A stretch of DNA of 64,000 nucleotides from Lobosporangium transversale. Taxonomy: Eukaryota > Mortierellomycota > Mortierellomycetes > Mortierellales > Mortierellaceae. Positions within the stretch are counted from its first letter, which is position 1. Each line of letters opens with the position of its first letter. Positions 1 to 11,900 of the stretch are shown here, piece by piece. The notes below the pieces were generated by a model. That model had not been told where the DNA came from. It did not search any database and saw only the letters and a program-made list of their open reading frames with translations. Made by a program: the position numbers and the translations under genes. The DNA lies in contig NW_019028985.1 in assembly GCF_002105155.1 (NCBI RefSeq), forward strand, positions 868,001 to 932,000, read 5' to 3'.

Positions 1-10
1 TGAAAAATAA

Positions 11-45
<35 letters not shown>

Positions 46-2763
46 CACGGAACGCTGGAGTTGGTTCATCTCCTCACTTGGCTCTGTGTGCAGTAAGCAA
101 AAAAAAAAAAAAAAAAAAAAAAAAAGAATGAAGAAGGTAACTATGTCACTTTTTTTGTTATACCTTGGGCACCAAACAGCTTCCGTTTCGCAAGGTCTTT
201 GGCCTCGATGGCAACAATAATAAGACCTCTCGGGAATGTGTGTACCATTCTTTTTTATAAATATAAAAGCTTGATTAGGGACGTTATGGATGTGTCCGTT
301 TAGATGTTCTCGGTGCTGATTTGTATGAATGTATCCCAATTGAACCTCTGGAACGGTTTGAATATGAGCAAATGTCAAAATGAAAAGAATATGGTATGGA
401 TGAAGAAAGAATTACGATCGTGAAAGAAGATAGCAAGAAGGAGAGAAAAAGGCTGATCGTAGACGATGCAGCAACGACAGACCGAAAATGATGAAATGGT
501 TAATGGCTGGATAACTGCAGTTTTAGAAAAGAAGAAAAATAAAATAAAATAAAATAAAAAAAAAACCAGTTGCGTGTCTCTCTGCAATGTGTGGTGTTAC
601 ATGGGTAGCGGGCTGTGTCTTTTGTGACAGACAATGGCGCTGATGGTGGGCTCGGGAATTAAGAGGCCGCCGTCTCGTGGAGAGTACTAATGAAGGAAAG
701 AGAGCATGGAGAGGTGGGAAAGAGAAAGAAGAGAAAATTATATATATCTGTATTAGAAATGAGAGAGGTTGGTTTTGTGATAAATGGTCGCCTTCTTGTA
801 AACTCTGTTGGACTTTCAGACTTTTGTTGTGGCGATGCTCAACGTCAACAAAACAATGAGCAAATGGGGCTGAATGATCGCCAAGCGCGCATTCCAAGCA
901 GACCGTGGAGAACGGATCGATTTCTCGGAATGACCTTGAACATTTCGCCAGCAACGAGAGCGATGTAGATGCAGATAAAACCAAGGTACAGGACGTCAAG
1001 GAAGTAAGAAGAGGTAAGGAAGCGAGTGGACTTGAAGAATATCAAAGAGGGATGTAGAAGAGTCTGTGAGAAGTACGCAATGTCATAAGTAAATAGAACA
1101 AAAGAAATACAGAGGGTGAATGCATGTATACATGTCTGCATCACACCACCAAGCTCTGTAACGGTCAACATTAGACTGAGGACTCACTTCTCTGTGCTGC
1201 TGTGACATCTCAGAGACAAGGCCTCAATAGAAGACACAACGAGTCCATCGTGGGGTTGACAGTGTGAGTCTGAAAACAGCCATATACTCACCATTACATT
1301 TGTTGGTGACTTTATCTTGTCACTGCATATATACGGTAACAATATGACATGTGGACACTCACTCCTCCTTACTGCATGGCAGCAAGAACAAGGTACTTCA
1401 ACCACATAAACAGTCATCGACCAATGTTGAGTAGTGACGATGATCAAGATAGGGAGCGATACATGGCCATCGACGAGAGCCCAGAACGAGCACTGTCTAG
1501 AAAGCTGAATATACTCTGAGTATGATGCTTCTGTTTATACTTGCACTCTCTCTACAAGCATCCACAGTGGGCTTCCTATGCCATCTTTTCTCGTGTCAAC
1601 AATTAGTGGCGTGATGGTGTATGGAGTCTACTGCTCAAGTCTTTTTTAGTTTCCCCTATGCATTGGTTGAATGGAGTGACGATGCCATCTGTATGTCTTT
1701 CTTGACGTTATGTCCCTCCAAGCTCCAAGCTTTTCTCATAGTCGAATCAGATGATTCATCACAGCACCAACATGGTTTGTGATAATGGATCGGTCTCTAA
1801 AACCCAACCCTTCCAGGATGGATGATGCTCTCCTCAACCTGCATTGCTTACTTTGCTGTCAACCTGGCAACATCCAGCACTTTCCCTAAAGATAGACCGA
1901 TCCTACACTTTCCATTGGCAGTAGAGCTCGAAGGAATACATACTCTTTATGACAAGTCGTCTCTTTCACATCGGTATGGAGGTCAAACTGTTCGCAGGAA
2001 ACTTTTGATTTCACTGTCTCACCAATACATAGACATCGACATAGCTCCTCTCATGAGGGATTATTTGTCGAGGTCTGACTGCCCACGATACGCTGATATT
2101 GTTGTGAAAAAGCAATGAACAGCACTGCTTCTCACAGTTTCCTTGACATTGGATAGGATCACAACCGAGCCTCTACTCCACTTTCCTATCATTCATGTAT
2201 CCTATAATTATGTCTCCTCCTTGAACCTTTTTGCTAGAGCTGCTTTTCTAACTTTGCAAGTATCTATGGAATGTTACGTAGTAAATAGGATAAAAGACCT
2301 GTATTTGCCTCACGATCCAGTGGCTCCGTGTTCTATGTTTCCCTCTACACCTCCTTTTTTTTTTTCTTTTTTTTTTTTTTTTTTGGTGCAAAGTACCTGT
2401 ACCTTCGCTTTCACCCAGCAAAGGAATATTTCACCCTAATCCTAATCCTATTCCAATCCCAGACAAGTCGCGTTTTTTTTTTTTTTTTTTTTTTTTTTTC
2501 AATAAAAAAATAGAGAGTATGGTAATCGGTTATTGATTTTGATCACTAATTGATTATTCAGATCGCCAAATCAATTCAATAATTATATGGTTTTAGAATA
2601 TGGTCATGGCCAAATGATGAGGACAAATACACATTTATATTTATATATTAGTAATAATAGAGAGCAACAGCAGTAAGAGATAAATATCATGATGTAGATG
2701 TAATATTTTTATTTCTGCGCTAAGTTTTTCTTTGCTATCTAGTAGCAACTCTTGCGTTTTTTT
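1..2763. other. Intergenic or edge region without a supported gene
   Basis: No reading frame here can be tied to a known family. The best candidate is a minus-strand stretch at 845-1171 (108 codons) with two hydrophobic segments, one reading IYIALVAGEMF. It has no clear neighbouring exons and could be chance or an exon of an unrecognised membrane protein. A plus-strand ORF at 1822-2118 has no recognisable features. The region holds long homopolymers (T at 14-45, A at 99-125, T-rich 2350-2385 and 2474-2499), an AAAAT microsatellite near 537-560, and part of a dispersed repeat listed separately. The last 250 bases are AT-rich and would include the 3' UTR of the desaturase gene. Confidence 0.5.
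14..125. repeat. T-core-A repeat, copy A
   Basis: A run of 32 T (14-45) is followed by a core of about 53 bases and a run of 27 A (99-125). Bases 56-98 of the core match 4561-4603 at 35 of 43 positions by eye, both ending in GCTCTGTGTG-AGTAAG just before the A run. The shared core plus the same T-before, A-after arrangement suggests a dispersed element rather than chance. The class is unknown. Confidence 0.6.
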
Positions 2764-3957
2764 TTACTTCTTAAAAAAGACAACGTCGCCTTCGTCTTCA
2801 ACAAATCGACATTCTCGGAAGGATCTCCAACAGGCAATTGCAATAGGGGTATCATCATAAATATAATACTCTCCTAACAGCTTCTTGAGATGATATGTAG
2901 CTTCCTCTGCATGATAGAATGGCATCTGTGAGAATAAATGATGTGCCACATGTGTGTGTGCAATCCCATGGAACATATGATCCAAGAACTTGCCGAAAGA
3001 GCGGTCAACAGTGCAAAGGGCTCCACGCTGAAAGTTCCAGGTACCCTCGCGATAGTGAGGCATCTTGGGGTCTGTATGTTGCAAGAACGTGATCAAGACC
3101 AACCAAAAGTTGACAAAGAGATAAGGAATGCCATAGTACTTTACGACAGTCAAGAACGAGGTCTGGAATGAAGCATAGACCAAAGCGCCCAAAGTAAGCA
3201 GGACACCGAAGTCAGAGAGAATAACATCACCAAAGTTGCGAGCTTCAAAGATAGGAGACCATGTATGGAAGTGTGAAGTCCAGCGACCATAATTCTGACC
3301 CGAGGCATTGATAATTAAATAGGCGGGCCAGCCAAACAAGAACTGGACCACCATCCAGAAAAGAGTCACAATGGGAGCCTCTTCATCCAAATGCTCACCA
3401 TAAGCTTCCTCCTCTGTCTCAGAATGCTCCAAGGGAGGCAAACCAACTTGTTTACGGGTCTTGGGGACAAAGACCTGGTCCTTGGTCATATGGCCCGTAG
3501 CTTTATGATGCTTCGAATGTGAGATTCTCCACGAGTGGTAAGGGACCAATAAGGCAGAGTGCAAAATCCAGCCAACAGTGTTATTTAAGGTCTTGGAAGT
3601 TGAGAAAGATTGATGGCCACACTCGTGAGCGAGGACCCAGATACCGGTGCCAACAATGCCTTGCAAGACCCAGTAAACAGGCCATGCAAGATAACGGATC
3701 AAAGGGTTCTGCACCTTGTCAATCTGCGTGGCAGCCAAGAACAAGAGCGAAAGATATATCAGATCGATGGCAACGTGGGTCAAACCACGGAGACCTGAAC
3801 GCTCGAAGCAGTGAGCAGGAATACAATCTCGGATCTCCTTGATAGTGAATTCGGGGACCTTGTAGTTGCGCTCAAAGGCAGCCTTGGAAGGAGCTGGTGA
3901 AGTGTTGCTGACAACACGCTGGTGAAGGCCAGTAGCATCGATTGTATTGGGTGGCAT
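2764..3957 (-). CDS. Delta-12 (omega-6) fatty acid desaturase
   Basis: Single-exon gene of 397 codons. The enzyme is an ER membrane desaturase that puts a delta-12 double bond into oleate, giving linoleate, the entry step to the polyunsaturated fats typical of Mortierella. Three histidine boxes that bind the di-iron centre are intact: HECGH at residues 111-115, HSKHH at 147-151 and HVAHH at 336-340. Four hydrophobic stretches are expected for the family and visible. The start at 3957 gives an N-terminus MPPNTIDATG and a length close to the roughly 400 residues of Mortierella desaturases as I know them. The frame stays open upstream to 4191, but that part is low-complexity and UTR-like. The C-terminus ends in lysines (VVFFKK), consistent with ER retention. 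A short acidic stretch after residue 165 is a variable loop. Function call is firm; regiospecificity rests on family resemblance. Confidence 0.95.
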   Translation of the reverse strand: MPPNTIDATGLHQRVVSNTSPAPSKAAFERNYKVPEFTIKEIRDCIPAHCFERSGLRGLTHVAIDLIYLSLLFLAATQIDKVQNPLIRYLAWPVYWVLQGIVGTGIWVLAHECGHQSFSTSKTLNNTVGWILHSALLVPYHSWRISHSKHHKATGHMTKDQVFVPKTRKQVGLPPLEHSETEEEAYGEHLDEEAPIVTLFWMVVQFLFGWPAYLIINASGQNYGRWTSHFHTWSPIFEARNFGDVILSDFGVLLTLGALVYASFQTSFLTVVKYYGIPYLFVNFWLVLITFLQHTDPKMPHYREGTWNFQRGALCTVDRSFGKFLDHMFHGIAHTHVAHHLFSQMPFYHAEEATYHLKKLLGEYYIYDDTPIAIACWRSFRECRFVEDEGDVVFFKK

Positions 3958-4490
3958 CTTTGTTGTGAACCAGTGAGTGGCTGTTGAGAATTTTAAAAAG
4001 ATTTGTTGGTTCCTGAATAATAACAAAACCAAGTCGAAATAAGATTGGTGATGTTTTTTCTGTTTAGTGTTGATACTAAACGGAGATACCAAGAAAAGGA
4101 AGGTGGGAGGGGAAGAAATGTGAAGAGGAAAAGAAGGAAGAGAAAAAAAAAAAAATATTCGAGAAGAAGGGTCAATATTTAAGTAATCCACAATCCCGAA
4201 AAAAAAAAAAAAAAAAAAAAAAAAAACACACTATTTGTTAGTTGTGTTGGACTAAATGTGATTGATAAAGCAATTTTCAGGATTGTGGCCCATCCTTGGA
4301 TCTCATGTTTGCCACAATTGAGCAGTGATGCAGCATCGTCTTTCCTTTAAACGGTCTATCAACTCATCACTCATTACTGCTAATGATTGGCAAATCCCCT
4401 TCTTCAAAAGATTGTTTGCCCCTTCCAATCTCTACCCCTACTTATATTCCGAGGAGAAACAAAACTCATGTGTGTAATTGATAGAATGGT

Positions 4491-4492
<2 letters not shown>

Positions 4493-4523
<31 letters not shown>

Positions 4524-4622
4524 TACAAAAAGAAAATAAAAGCATCTTTTCAAGGATCATTGGAGTTGATTCATTCTCTCTCTTTGCTCTGTGTGTAGTA
4601 AGTAAAAAAAAAAAAAAAAAAA
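4493..4622. repeat. T-core-A repeat, copy B
   Basis: T run 4493-4520 (28), core 4521-4603, A run 4604-4622 (19). Bases 4561-4603 match copy A at 56-98. About 260 bases further on, TCTTGTCATTGTATATATA at 4867-4885 resembles TCTTGTCACTGCATATATA at 1314-1332. The similarity between the two places may therefore extend beyond the core with large indels. Confidence 0.55.
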
Positions 4623-4788
4623 TAGTAGAGGTATGAAATTGTTCTTTGTAACGATCGGACTCAGGTTGAGAGATATTTCCGGTGTCATTATGGTAACAAT
4701 CCCTATTCCTTTCTGTTCTAAATGTGCGGCGTACTGAGGAAAAAAGACAGTAATAAATAACCCCTTGATAATGAAAACCCTTTATACA

Positions 4789-4826
<38 letters not shown>

Positions 4827-5406
4827 GAAAGCAGAACTCATTTTCATTACCGCAGGACATCTGTCTTGTCATTGTATATATAACTTTTAACATGGGTGAA
4901 ACTTATCCTATTCACTCCAGCATTTGTCTACCAATGGGTAGTTCGGCAGTCTTATCAAGTTTTGGCTAACTAGTTGGATCTGCGTTGTAAAAAGAAAAAT
5001 GGAATTGCGCTTATTCATACGAAATCCAGTGGATCGCGTTTTGGTGGCTCACTACTCACACAGCGTTCAAAGTCCGAGCACCTTATTTTTTGACCTTATT
5101 TTGTCAAGTGGCACAAGCACCTTTTTGCTCCCCAAAATTTTTTTTCCGTACACAGGTCTCAGTTTTGTACTAGAATATCCTTCGATGAGTTTTTACTCTA
5201 TACCTCTGCCATCAATATTCCTTTGTGTGTTTCTGGTCTTTGATACTCGAGACTCCAGAATTAAATAGCGTATGATGCTTAGAGTTATTAGCTTAAATAA
5301 TCTGGATAATAAACTTAAGACGTCCTTAGTCGTCTTTACACTTCAGTTTATTGTTATGATCTAGACGCACTATCTAACATCTTCTCGTTCGAATTCATCA
5401 TATTCG

Positions 5407-5412
5407 TTTATT
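5407..5412 (-). terminator. Poly(A) signal AATAAA for threonyl-tRNA synthetase
   Basis: AATAAA on the minus strand 25 bases after the stop codon; a second copy is at 5347-5352. Confidence 0.5.
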
Positions 5413-5436
5413 GCCTTCTGATTGGCTCTTTTCTTT

Positions 5437-8368
5437 TTAAATGCGTGAACCTTTCAGCTTATTCTCCTTCAAATGCTTAAGCTTAGGAATAACCTCATCC
5501 AAAGGACGAACCTGTCCCTTAGCCTTACTATCCACATCATCACGTGAGCGGACATTAACAGAGTTGGAGGCCTCTTCCTCTGCTCCAACCACAAAGATAA
5601 AGTTGTACTGTGCTATCTCTGCATTACGGATCTTCTTGTTCAAGGTTGAATCCGATGTATCTACATCTGCAAAGAAACCTGCATCGTGCAACTGCTGACG
5701 AACCTTCTCAGCATAAGGAGTCAAGGCCGCTGCAACCGGAATCACCTGGACTTGACGAGGAGAGAGCCAAAAGTCCCAGCGACCAGCGCAGTTCTCGGTC
5801 AAGATGGCAATCATACGCTCAAGAGATCCCAACATTGCACGGTGGATAATCAGGGGTCGTGAAAAGTCTGAAGCCTCTCCTCCACTGTTACGGTACTCAA
5901 GTCCGAAGCGCTCTGGTAATTGGAAGTCCAACTGAATGGTGGCGCATTGGTGGCTGCGACGCAAGCTGTCACGGATCAAAATATCAATCTTCGGCCCATA
6001 AAAGGCTCCATCCTGTGGGTTAATAGTCCATGGGCGACCGAAGCGATTGAGAGCATCCGTCAAATGCTAATCAGGAGAAATATATATACATATAAAGGGT
6101 TTAAAAAGCTTATTCAAAATGCAGTAAGAGTTGAATTTCAGGGATGAGAAGAGATATCTTTCATGGATGAGCGACTGACCTTTTCAGCAGTATCCCAGTC
6201 AGAGATAGCACCCAAGAATTTCTCAGGACGAGTCGAGAGAGCCAATGAGAACTCAAATCCAAAGATGCCGTACACATGTTGTAGGAAGTCCAACGTGGCA
6301 TCCATCTCCTCTCCGAGTTGATCTAGACGGCAAAACAAGTGGGCATCATCCTGTTGGAAACGACGGACACGCGTTAAGCCAGTCAAGGCCCCTGAAGCCT
6401 CGTTACGGTGGAGAACACCAAAATCAGCGAAACGCAGAGGCAACTCACGGTAGGAGCGTTCACGAATACCGAACATCAAGCAGTGTCCAGGGCAATTCAT
6501 GGGTTTGAGCGCAAACGTCTCTTTCTCCACGTTAAATGAAAACATGTTTTCCTGGTAGTTCTGCCAGTGTCCAGAAGTATGCCACAGCTTGACATTATAC
6601 ATGTTAGGTGACATCACTTCTGTGTATCCACGCTTATGATATTCAGACTTGATGAAATCCATCAGTGCATTGTAGATACGAGTACCGTGAGGTAAGAAGA
6701 AGCATGAGCCAGGAGAAAGATCATGGAAGAAGAACAGTTCCTGCTCCTTTCCAATCTTACGATGATCACGCTTAGCTGCCTCCTCCAAAAACTTCTTGTG
6801 CTCGGTCATTTGCTTGGTATCAGGGAAAGAAACTCCGTAGATGCGCTGCAAAGAATCATTCTTGGCATCTCCCAAGAAGTATGAGGCAGAGTTCTAAAAC
6901 ATCACACAAGCACCACAATACTTAGTTTCACATGTACTTTTATATATTAAAAAAAAAAAAATAGGAAGAAAAAAAATCACCTTCATGACAGCAAAGGCCT
7001 TAATTCTGCCGGTATGAGGGACGTGAGGTCCACGGCACAGATCGATCAAGGGACCGCAGCGGTAGACAGTAGTTGAGGTGTCATCAGGGATCTTAGATTT
7101 GATCAAATGGACCTTGTAAGGGTTGTGTTTGAACATCTCCAAAAGTTGCTCCTTCTTCATCTCCAAGCGGACAAAGTTCTGCTTCTCCTTGATGATGTTC
7201 TTGGCAAGAGTTTCCAAGTTTGCATAATCGTTGTTAGAGACAACACGGTCAGTGGTCATGGCCATCTCATAGTAGAAACCGTCCTCAATTGGTGGTCCAA
7301 TGCAAAGGTGGCATCCATAATGCTTCTCGCAAGCCTCTCCCATTACATGAGCAGACGAGTGCCAGAAAACAGCCTTGCCTTCCTCGTTCTCAAAGTCCAA
7401 AAGCTCAAGTTGGCAAGATGCAACAAGGGGTCTCTCCAAATCCCAGAGAACCTTGTCAACCTAGATGGTGCACATACATTATAGAGTTGATCAAAAGGAT
7501 ATATTAGAAAAAAATATGAAAAAATGAAAAGGTTCACGCTATAGCTATTATGTAGAAAATCGATACCTTTGCAATGACAACGCGCTCAGCAAGAGACTTG
7601 GCGATCTGCTTAGCAATATCCATGGGCGAAGTCTCCCAAGCAGTCCCTTCGCGAGTGGAGCCATCAGGCATGGTAATGGTGATTGGAACACGGGGTTGAG
7701 CTATTGATAAAAAAAGGGCTATTAGAATTCGTTTTTTATTTGTTCAATATATAAATCCAGATGTCCTTGATTATTTACCAGCATCCTCTTCGTCAGCCTT
7801 CTTCTTGAGCTCATCGAACATAGCAATACGGTGAGCAATATATTCAGGAGCAGGAGTGACCTACAATAAATGAACAGAAAAAAAAAGATTGCATGCTAGT
7901 TAGACAAGAGTGAAGCCGGAAGATATGCTTAATTGTAGAAGATGAACGGCGTTTAAATGCCCTATCCTGCCTAGAAAATAGATCTACAAAACCACCTCTC
8001 CTGCACTGGGCATTGATTGTTTTACAAAGCAAAGCGACTTGAGTGAATGTCCATTTTTTTTTTCTTCCTTGTGTGTCATGTGTACTCGAAAATGTTTTAT
8101 TGCTACATCATCCCGCCGCTTCAATCGTCTCTTCAATTATCATGCTCATGACATTGTCGCGCCAACTCATATGATTAAGAGTTGCTGGGAATGTGTGCAC
8201 ATTGACGTCTATGTAAGGGAATGGGGTTTGTACCTCAAGAGGATAAGAGCCTTCAGCAGCAGGCTTTTTAGCCTTCTTTTCCTTGGGCTTGCCCTGGGGT
8301 TTGTCACTAGTAGCGGCAGCAGACGCATTCAAGGACAAATCCTCGACCTTCTGTTCGATTTCAGCCAT
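5437..8368 (-). CDS. Cytosolic threonyl-tRNA synthetase
   Basis: Six exons: 8234-8368, 7779-7860, 7567-7700, 6981-7460, 6180-6893 and 5437-6066. All five introns are GT-AG and frame-preserving, giving 724 aa (yeast Ths1 is about 734). It charges tRNA-Thr in the cytosol. Visible domains in order: a charged N-terminal extension; a TGS domain (about 46-120); an editing domain with HSSAH at 151-155 and [10 protein letters not shown]; a class II catalytic core with motif 1 near MSPNMYN (373), zinc ligands C411 (MNCPGH) and H462 (DDAHLF), motif 2 at RNEASGAL, and motif 3 at [10 protein letters not shown]; and a C-terminal anticodon-binding domain from about 610. The start gives [16 protein letters not shown]. 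No targeting peptide is visible, so a separate mitochondrial enzyme is expected elsewhere or from alternative starts. Confidence 0.95.
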
Positions 8369-8914
8369 GGTGAGAAGGAAATGTGAATGGACAGTTTCGT
8401 GAGAAGGAAAAAAAAAGTGGACCCTTTGTTTCCTTGGACATGTAGAGGCCCCACTTTTTTATTTTGAAGAGTCAGAGTACAGGAGATTCCTCTAAGCCAC
8501 ATGGTGTAACATTTTATCTCAGAATAGGAAGCAATTGAGTGTAATTCATTTGAGTCCCAGGGCAAAAAGAGCGAATGTTCAAGGATGTAAGGCTAGATGC
8601 CTCAGTATAAGCGAACTTGATCTTTAACTATACAGGTCATGAATCTCCTGGTTAGGCTTGTAGCAACGGATTAAGCAGCTCCGGTGCGTTTTCTCATTTA
8701 GGATGTGGTTTCTTGTGATAGAACGTTCATTAAGAAGATTTGAGTGTTTTAGAGTAGATTCAGTTAGACTATGTTGCTTGAGTGAAGTCTAACCACGGTT
8801 CTATCTTGTTAACATTAATAGTCTTAGTATTTAACCTAGGACTGTAATGATATTAATCTTGTTAACATTAAAATGAGCATTCTAGGGTGCCGAAGATAGA
8901 TAAAAGGGTCATGT
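8369..8914. other. Intergenic, threonyl-tRNA synthetase promoter side
   Basis: No gene seen. Contains the 5' flank of the synthetase and the 3' flank of the RhoGEF gene. A GTTAACATTAA motif occurs twice (about 8809 and 8860). Confidence 0.5.
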
Positions 8915-8920
8915 TTTATT
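8915..8920 (-). terminator. Poly(A) signal AATAAA for RhoGEF gene
   Basis: AATAAA on the minus strand about 58 bases past the stop codon of the RhoGEF gene. Confidence 0.45.
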
Positions 8921-8977
8921 ACAATAATAAAGATATTTGTATTATACAAAGAAGAAAATGGGAAAATAGCATTTCGA

Positions 8978-11900
8978 TTATGGAAAACTTTCGACAGTTG
9001 CCCAGGCTGTTGAAATTACAGGTGACGAAGACGATACAGGAGTATTATGCGGGAGAGAGGAAGGAGCAACTGGAGCAGGATTCGCCTGCGGGTATCCAAA
9101 GAATTGTGTTGATGAATAAGGTGAAGCTGTGGTTGGACTCGCCATGCTCGCATATCTATCATACATGACGGGCTGGGGTGCTTGGTTGCTACTGGGGGTG
9201 ATCAACCCATGCATGGAGATACTTGGGAATGGATATGGAGCTGGCGTTGAATGTAGAGGTGCAGAAACTGAATTGAGCGTAGGTTCAAAGTTTTGATGAT
9301 GGAGGTAATTCTGACCGTTGTAAATAAGCGGATCTGCAGGTAGCGTAGTGTAAATTGATTGTCGTTGTATTAGACGTGGGGATGGAGCTTGTGGGGTTGA
9401 AGAGACAATGAACTGAGACTGGGTCATGGGGGAATGAGCCATAGGATAGACTCCATAAAGGGAAGTCTCTTGGGGCTGAAAACTTGAGGCAGAAGAGACG
9501 TTTATGCTTATGCTTGTCTGAGGTGTGTAAGATGATTTCGGCTGATATTTGACTGGCTCCAGTATGGTTTTCGGCGCTTTAGTCAATTTGACGATCTTTC
9601 GAACGTCACCTTTGGTTGGATCAGACTACGAAATAGCAAAAAAGAAAGCTCGTTAGAAGACACTCTAAGGATAAAGCTCAAGATAGATTGAGAAGAATAG
9701 ATATTGACTGAATAATTTCCCACAGCCCCTCTTACCATTTGAACATGAATCACTGCGTTGCCCACTAGATCCACATCTGAGTAAAGAAGACGAATATTAT
9801 CGCCAAGTACGAGTTGCTCCAATGCACCAGTTTCGATATGGCGAATCTCAATTAACTGACTCTCGAATGCAATAATATAAGGGTAAACCAATGCAAATGA
9901 TTCAGCTCGCCCTTCAAACTCAATGAGGTCTGGCTTGGCCAACTTTCCAGTCTTAGTCATTGTGAATGCGAAAACTAATAGCAGGTTCGGGTTTCAAAGA
10001 ATAGGAAAGAGTAAATGGGGTTTAATCCTGTTAATGATAAGGAGCACAGTAGCTTTTTTCTTTTTTGAGAGAGAGATCTTACCATCGTAGCACATCAAAA
10101 AGAGCTCTGAGCTGATCCTAAACATGCTTACAGGCACGCTATCGGCTTTCTTCGATAAGAACGCGAAATCGGGGTCCTGTCTCTCCGGGTACAATCGCGG
10201 CTTATCCAAGTTTTCTAACATCAAAACTTCAAATCCTTTGGGACAAACAACACACACCATACGTGATAACATTTGTAATCGCAACGACTCGCCAGGAACA
10301 TAAAATTCACGGTAGGGCTTGAACCATTCAGATTTGGATCTACCCAACGAAAAGCTGAGTCCTTTTTGATGGTTTTGGCCTACGCCCAGGACTGCATTCT
10401 CTACGGGCTCAAATGAAGAGAACTGGCTATCGCCTGAGCCCTTTTTTCTCATCGTAATGACAAGCGTCTTCTCTGCATAGACACCTGTAGTAAAGTACTG
10501 TACGTTTTTGATAAGCTGCTGCCCTACTGTGAAAGCCTTGTCAGCATTAGGCTCCAGACAGTTCATGTTGTAGGCCTTCAAGACTTTGCCAGATAAAATC
10601 AACAAGAGATGATAATCTTCCAAAATACTGATATCTGTCACATTGATGTCTTTCAGCGCTAAACGGAAACTAAACCGGTCATCTTCGAGACCAACGTAGA
10701 CCCCTGCTTCTGTTCCTACAACGATTCGTCTTTTAGCATCCAAAACGTTGATAAAAGTAGCACTACAAGTAATACGCTTTCCGTCCATAGGGTGACTCTG
10801 ATCTGATGCTGTCAGTGGTGACGTCAGATGGGCACTCATTTCTGTAATGGTACTGAACTGGAATAGCCGAGATCCTGAAACGATATCGTTACGGGCCGCC
10901 TTGGCCATATCGACCTCTCGTACGAAATCTTCACGTTCCGCCAATGTCAAATTCAGTGTGTACGCGCCACCCCTTCTTCCTCGGCGGTGAATTGTCACTG
11001 GAGCGGTGTATTTTGTATCCATAGTGCTGCTACGATTGCTTGAGGCAGGTGTAGCTGTTTCAAGGACGCTGGAACCATCTGATACAATAGACTTTGGACG
11101 GCCATTTAGGCTTAATGGTGCGTTCTTGCCTTCATCTGGCCAGACATCCGCGAGCTCTAAAGGAATAGGCTGATGAACAAAAAGCATATGGATGAGCTTT
11201 TCGTGGAAGCATTGTATATTGTACTGCTAGAATGATGTATTCGAATTGGAGTGAACAACCATCAAGCTTAAAGAGATTGTACCTGTTTATAGACTTGATA
11301 AAAGACATTGCTTTTATCTCCTTGCTTGTCTCGCTTCTCCTTCGTCATAAGCAGCATATGGTCAAAGACGAACAGCCGAAAGTCGACAGCCTGCACCTCA
11401 AATGTCGTCTTGCGCCTGGCGATGCACTCAAAATGAAGCTTGCGTCCTCTCTCACCAAGCTTGAGGTCCTGATGATCTTCCTTGGATTTCCAGACGACTC
11501 TGTCCTGTAATGTTAACAATCGTAGCTGCTTGGCTCCCGCCGGCATACAAGCGTCGATGCGCTTACCAAGCTCTGTGCAAAGCTTGATCACTTCTAGGAC
11601 AGTCTCGCGGTCTTCGATCCCTTCCTCTGTCCTTTTAACTACTTCATTCAGTAAGAGCGGGTATCGAGGAATTCTCTGATAGGGTTGGCCCACAAAATGT
11701 CGTAGCCCAAGTCGTCGTGCCTCTGGGTGGCGGGTGCAATCCTTAAGAAATTGTGCGAATTTAGGATTTTTGGATTCTTCTCTTTTGTAGGTGAATTCGG
11801 AGATGGCTATTTGAGGAATATACCGAATATACGCATCCTCGAATCCTGCAACATGAGACAGTAAAACATCGCCAATCTTTTCGACAAGAGGTTGCTCCTC

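Larger units (their letters stand above)
3958..5436. other. Intergenic: desaturase promoter and 3' flank of threonyl-tRNA synthetase
   Basis: No convincing gene. It contains the desaturase 5' region (A-run at 4200-4226), the second T-core-A repeat, a T7-A25 junction near 4791-4823, and a short ORF at 4999-5268 with no recognisable features. Confidence 0.5.

Noticed and set aside
845-1171. Membrane-protein exon on the minus strand
   Set aside because: Two hydrophobic stretches but no family match, no convincing partner exons and a competing frame; kept only as a remark in the edge-region entry.
2434-2460. CCCTAATCCTAATCCTATTCC resembling telomere repeats
   Set aside because: Only two degenerate units, no array; most likely chance in a pyrimidine-rich stretch.
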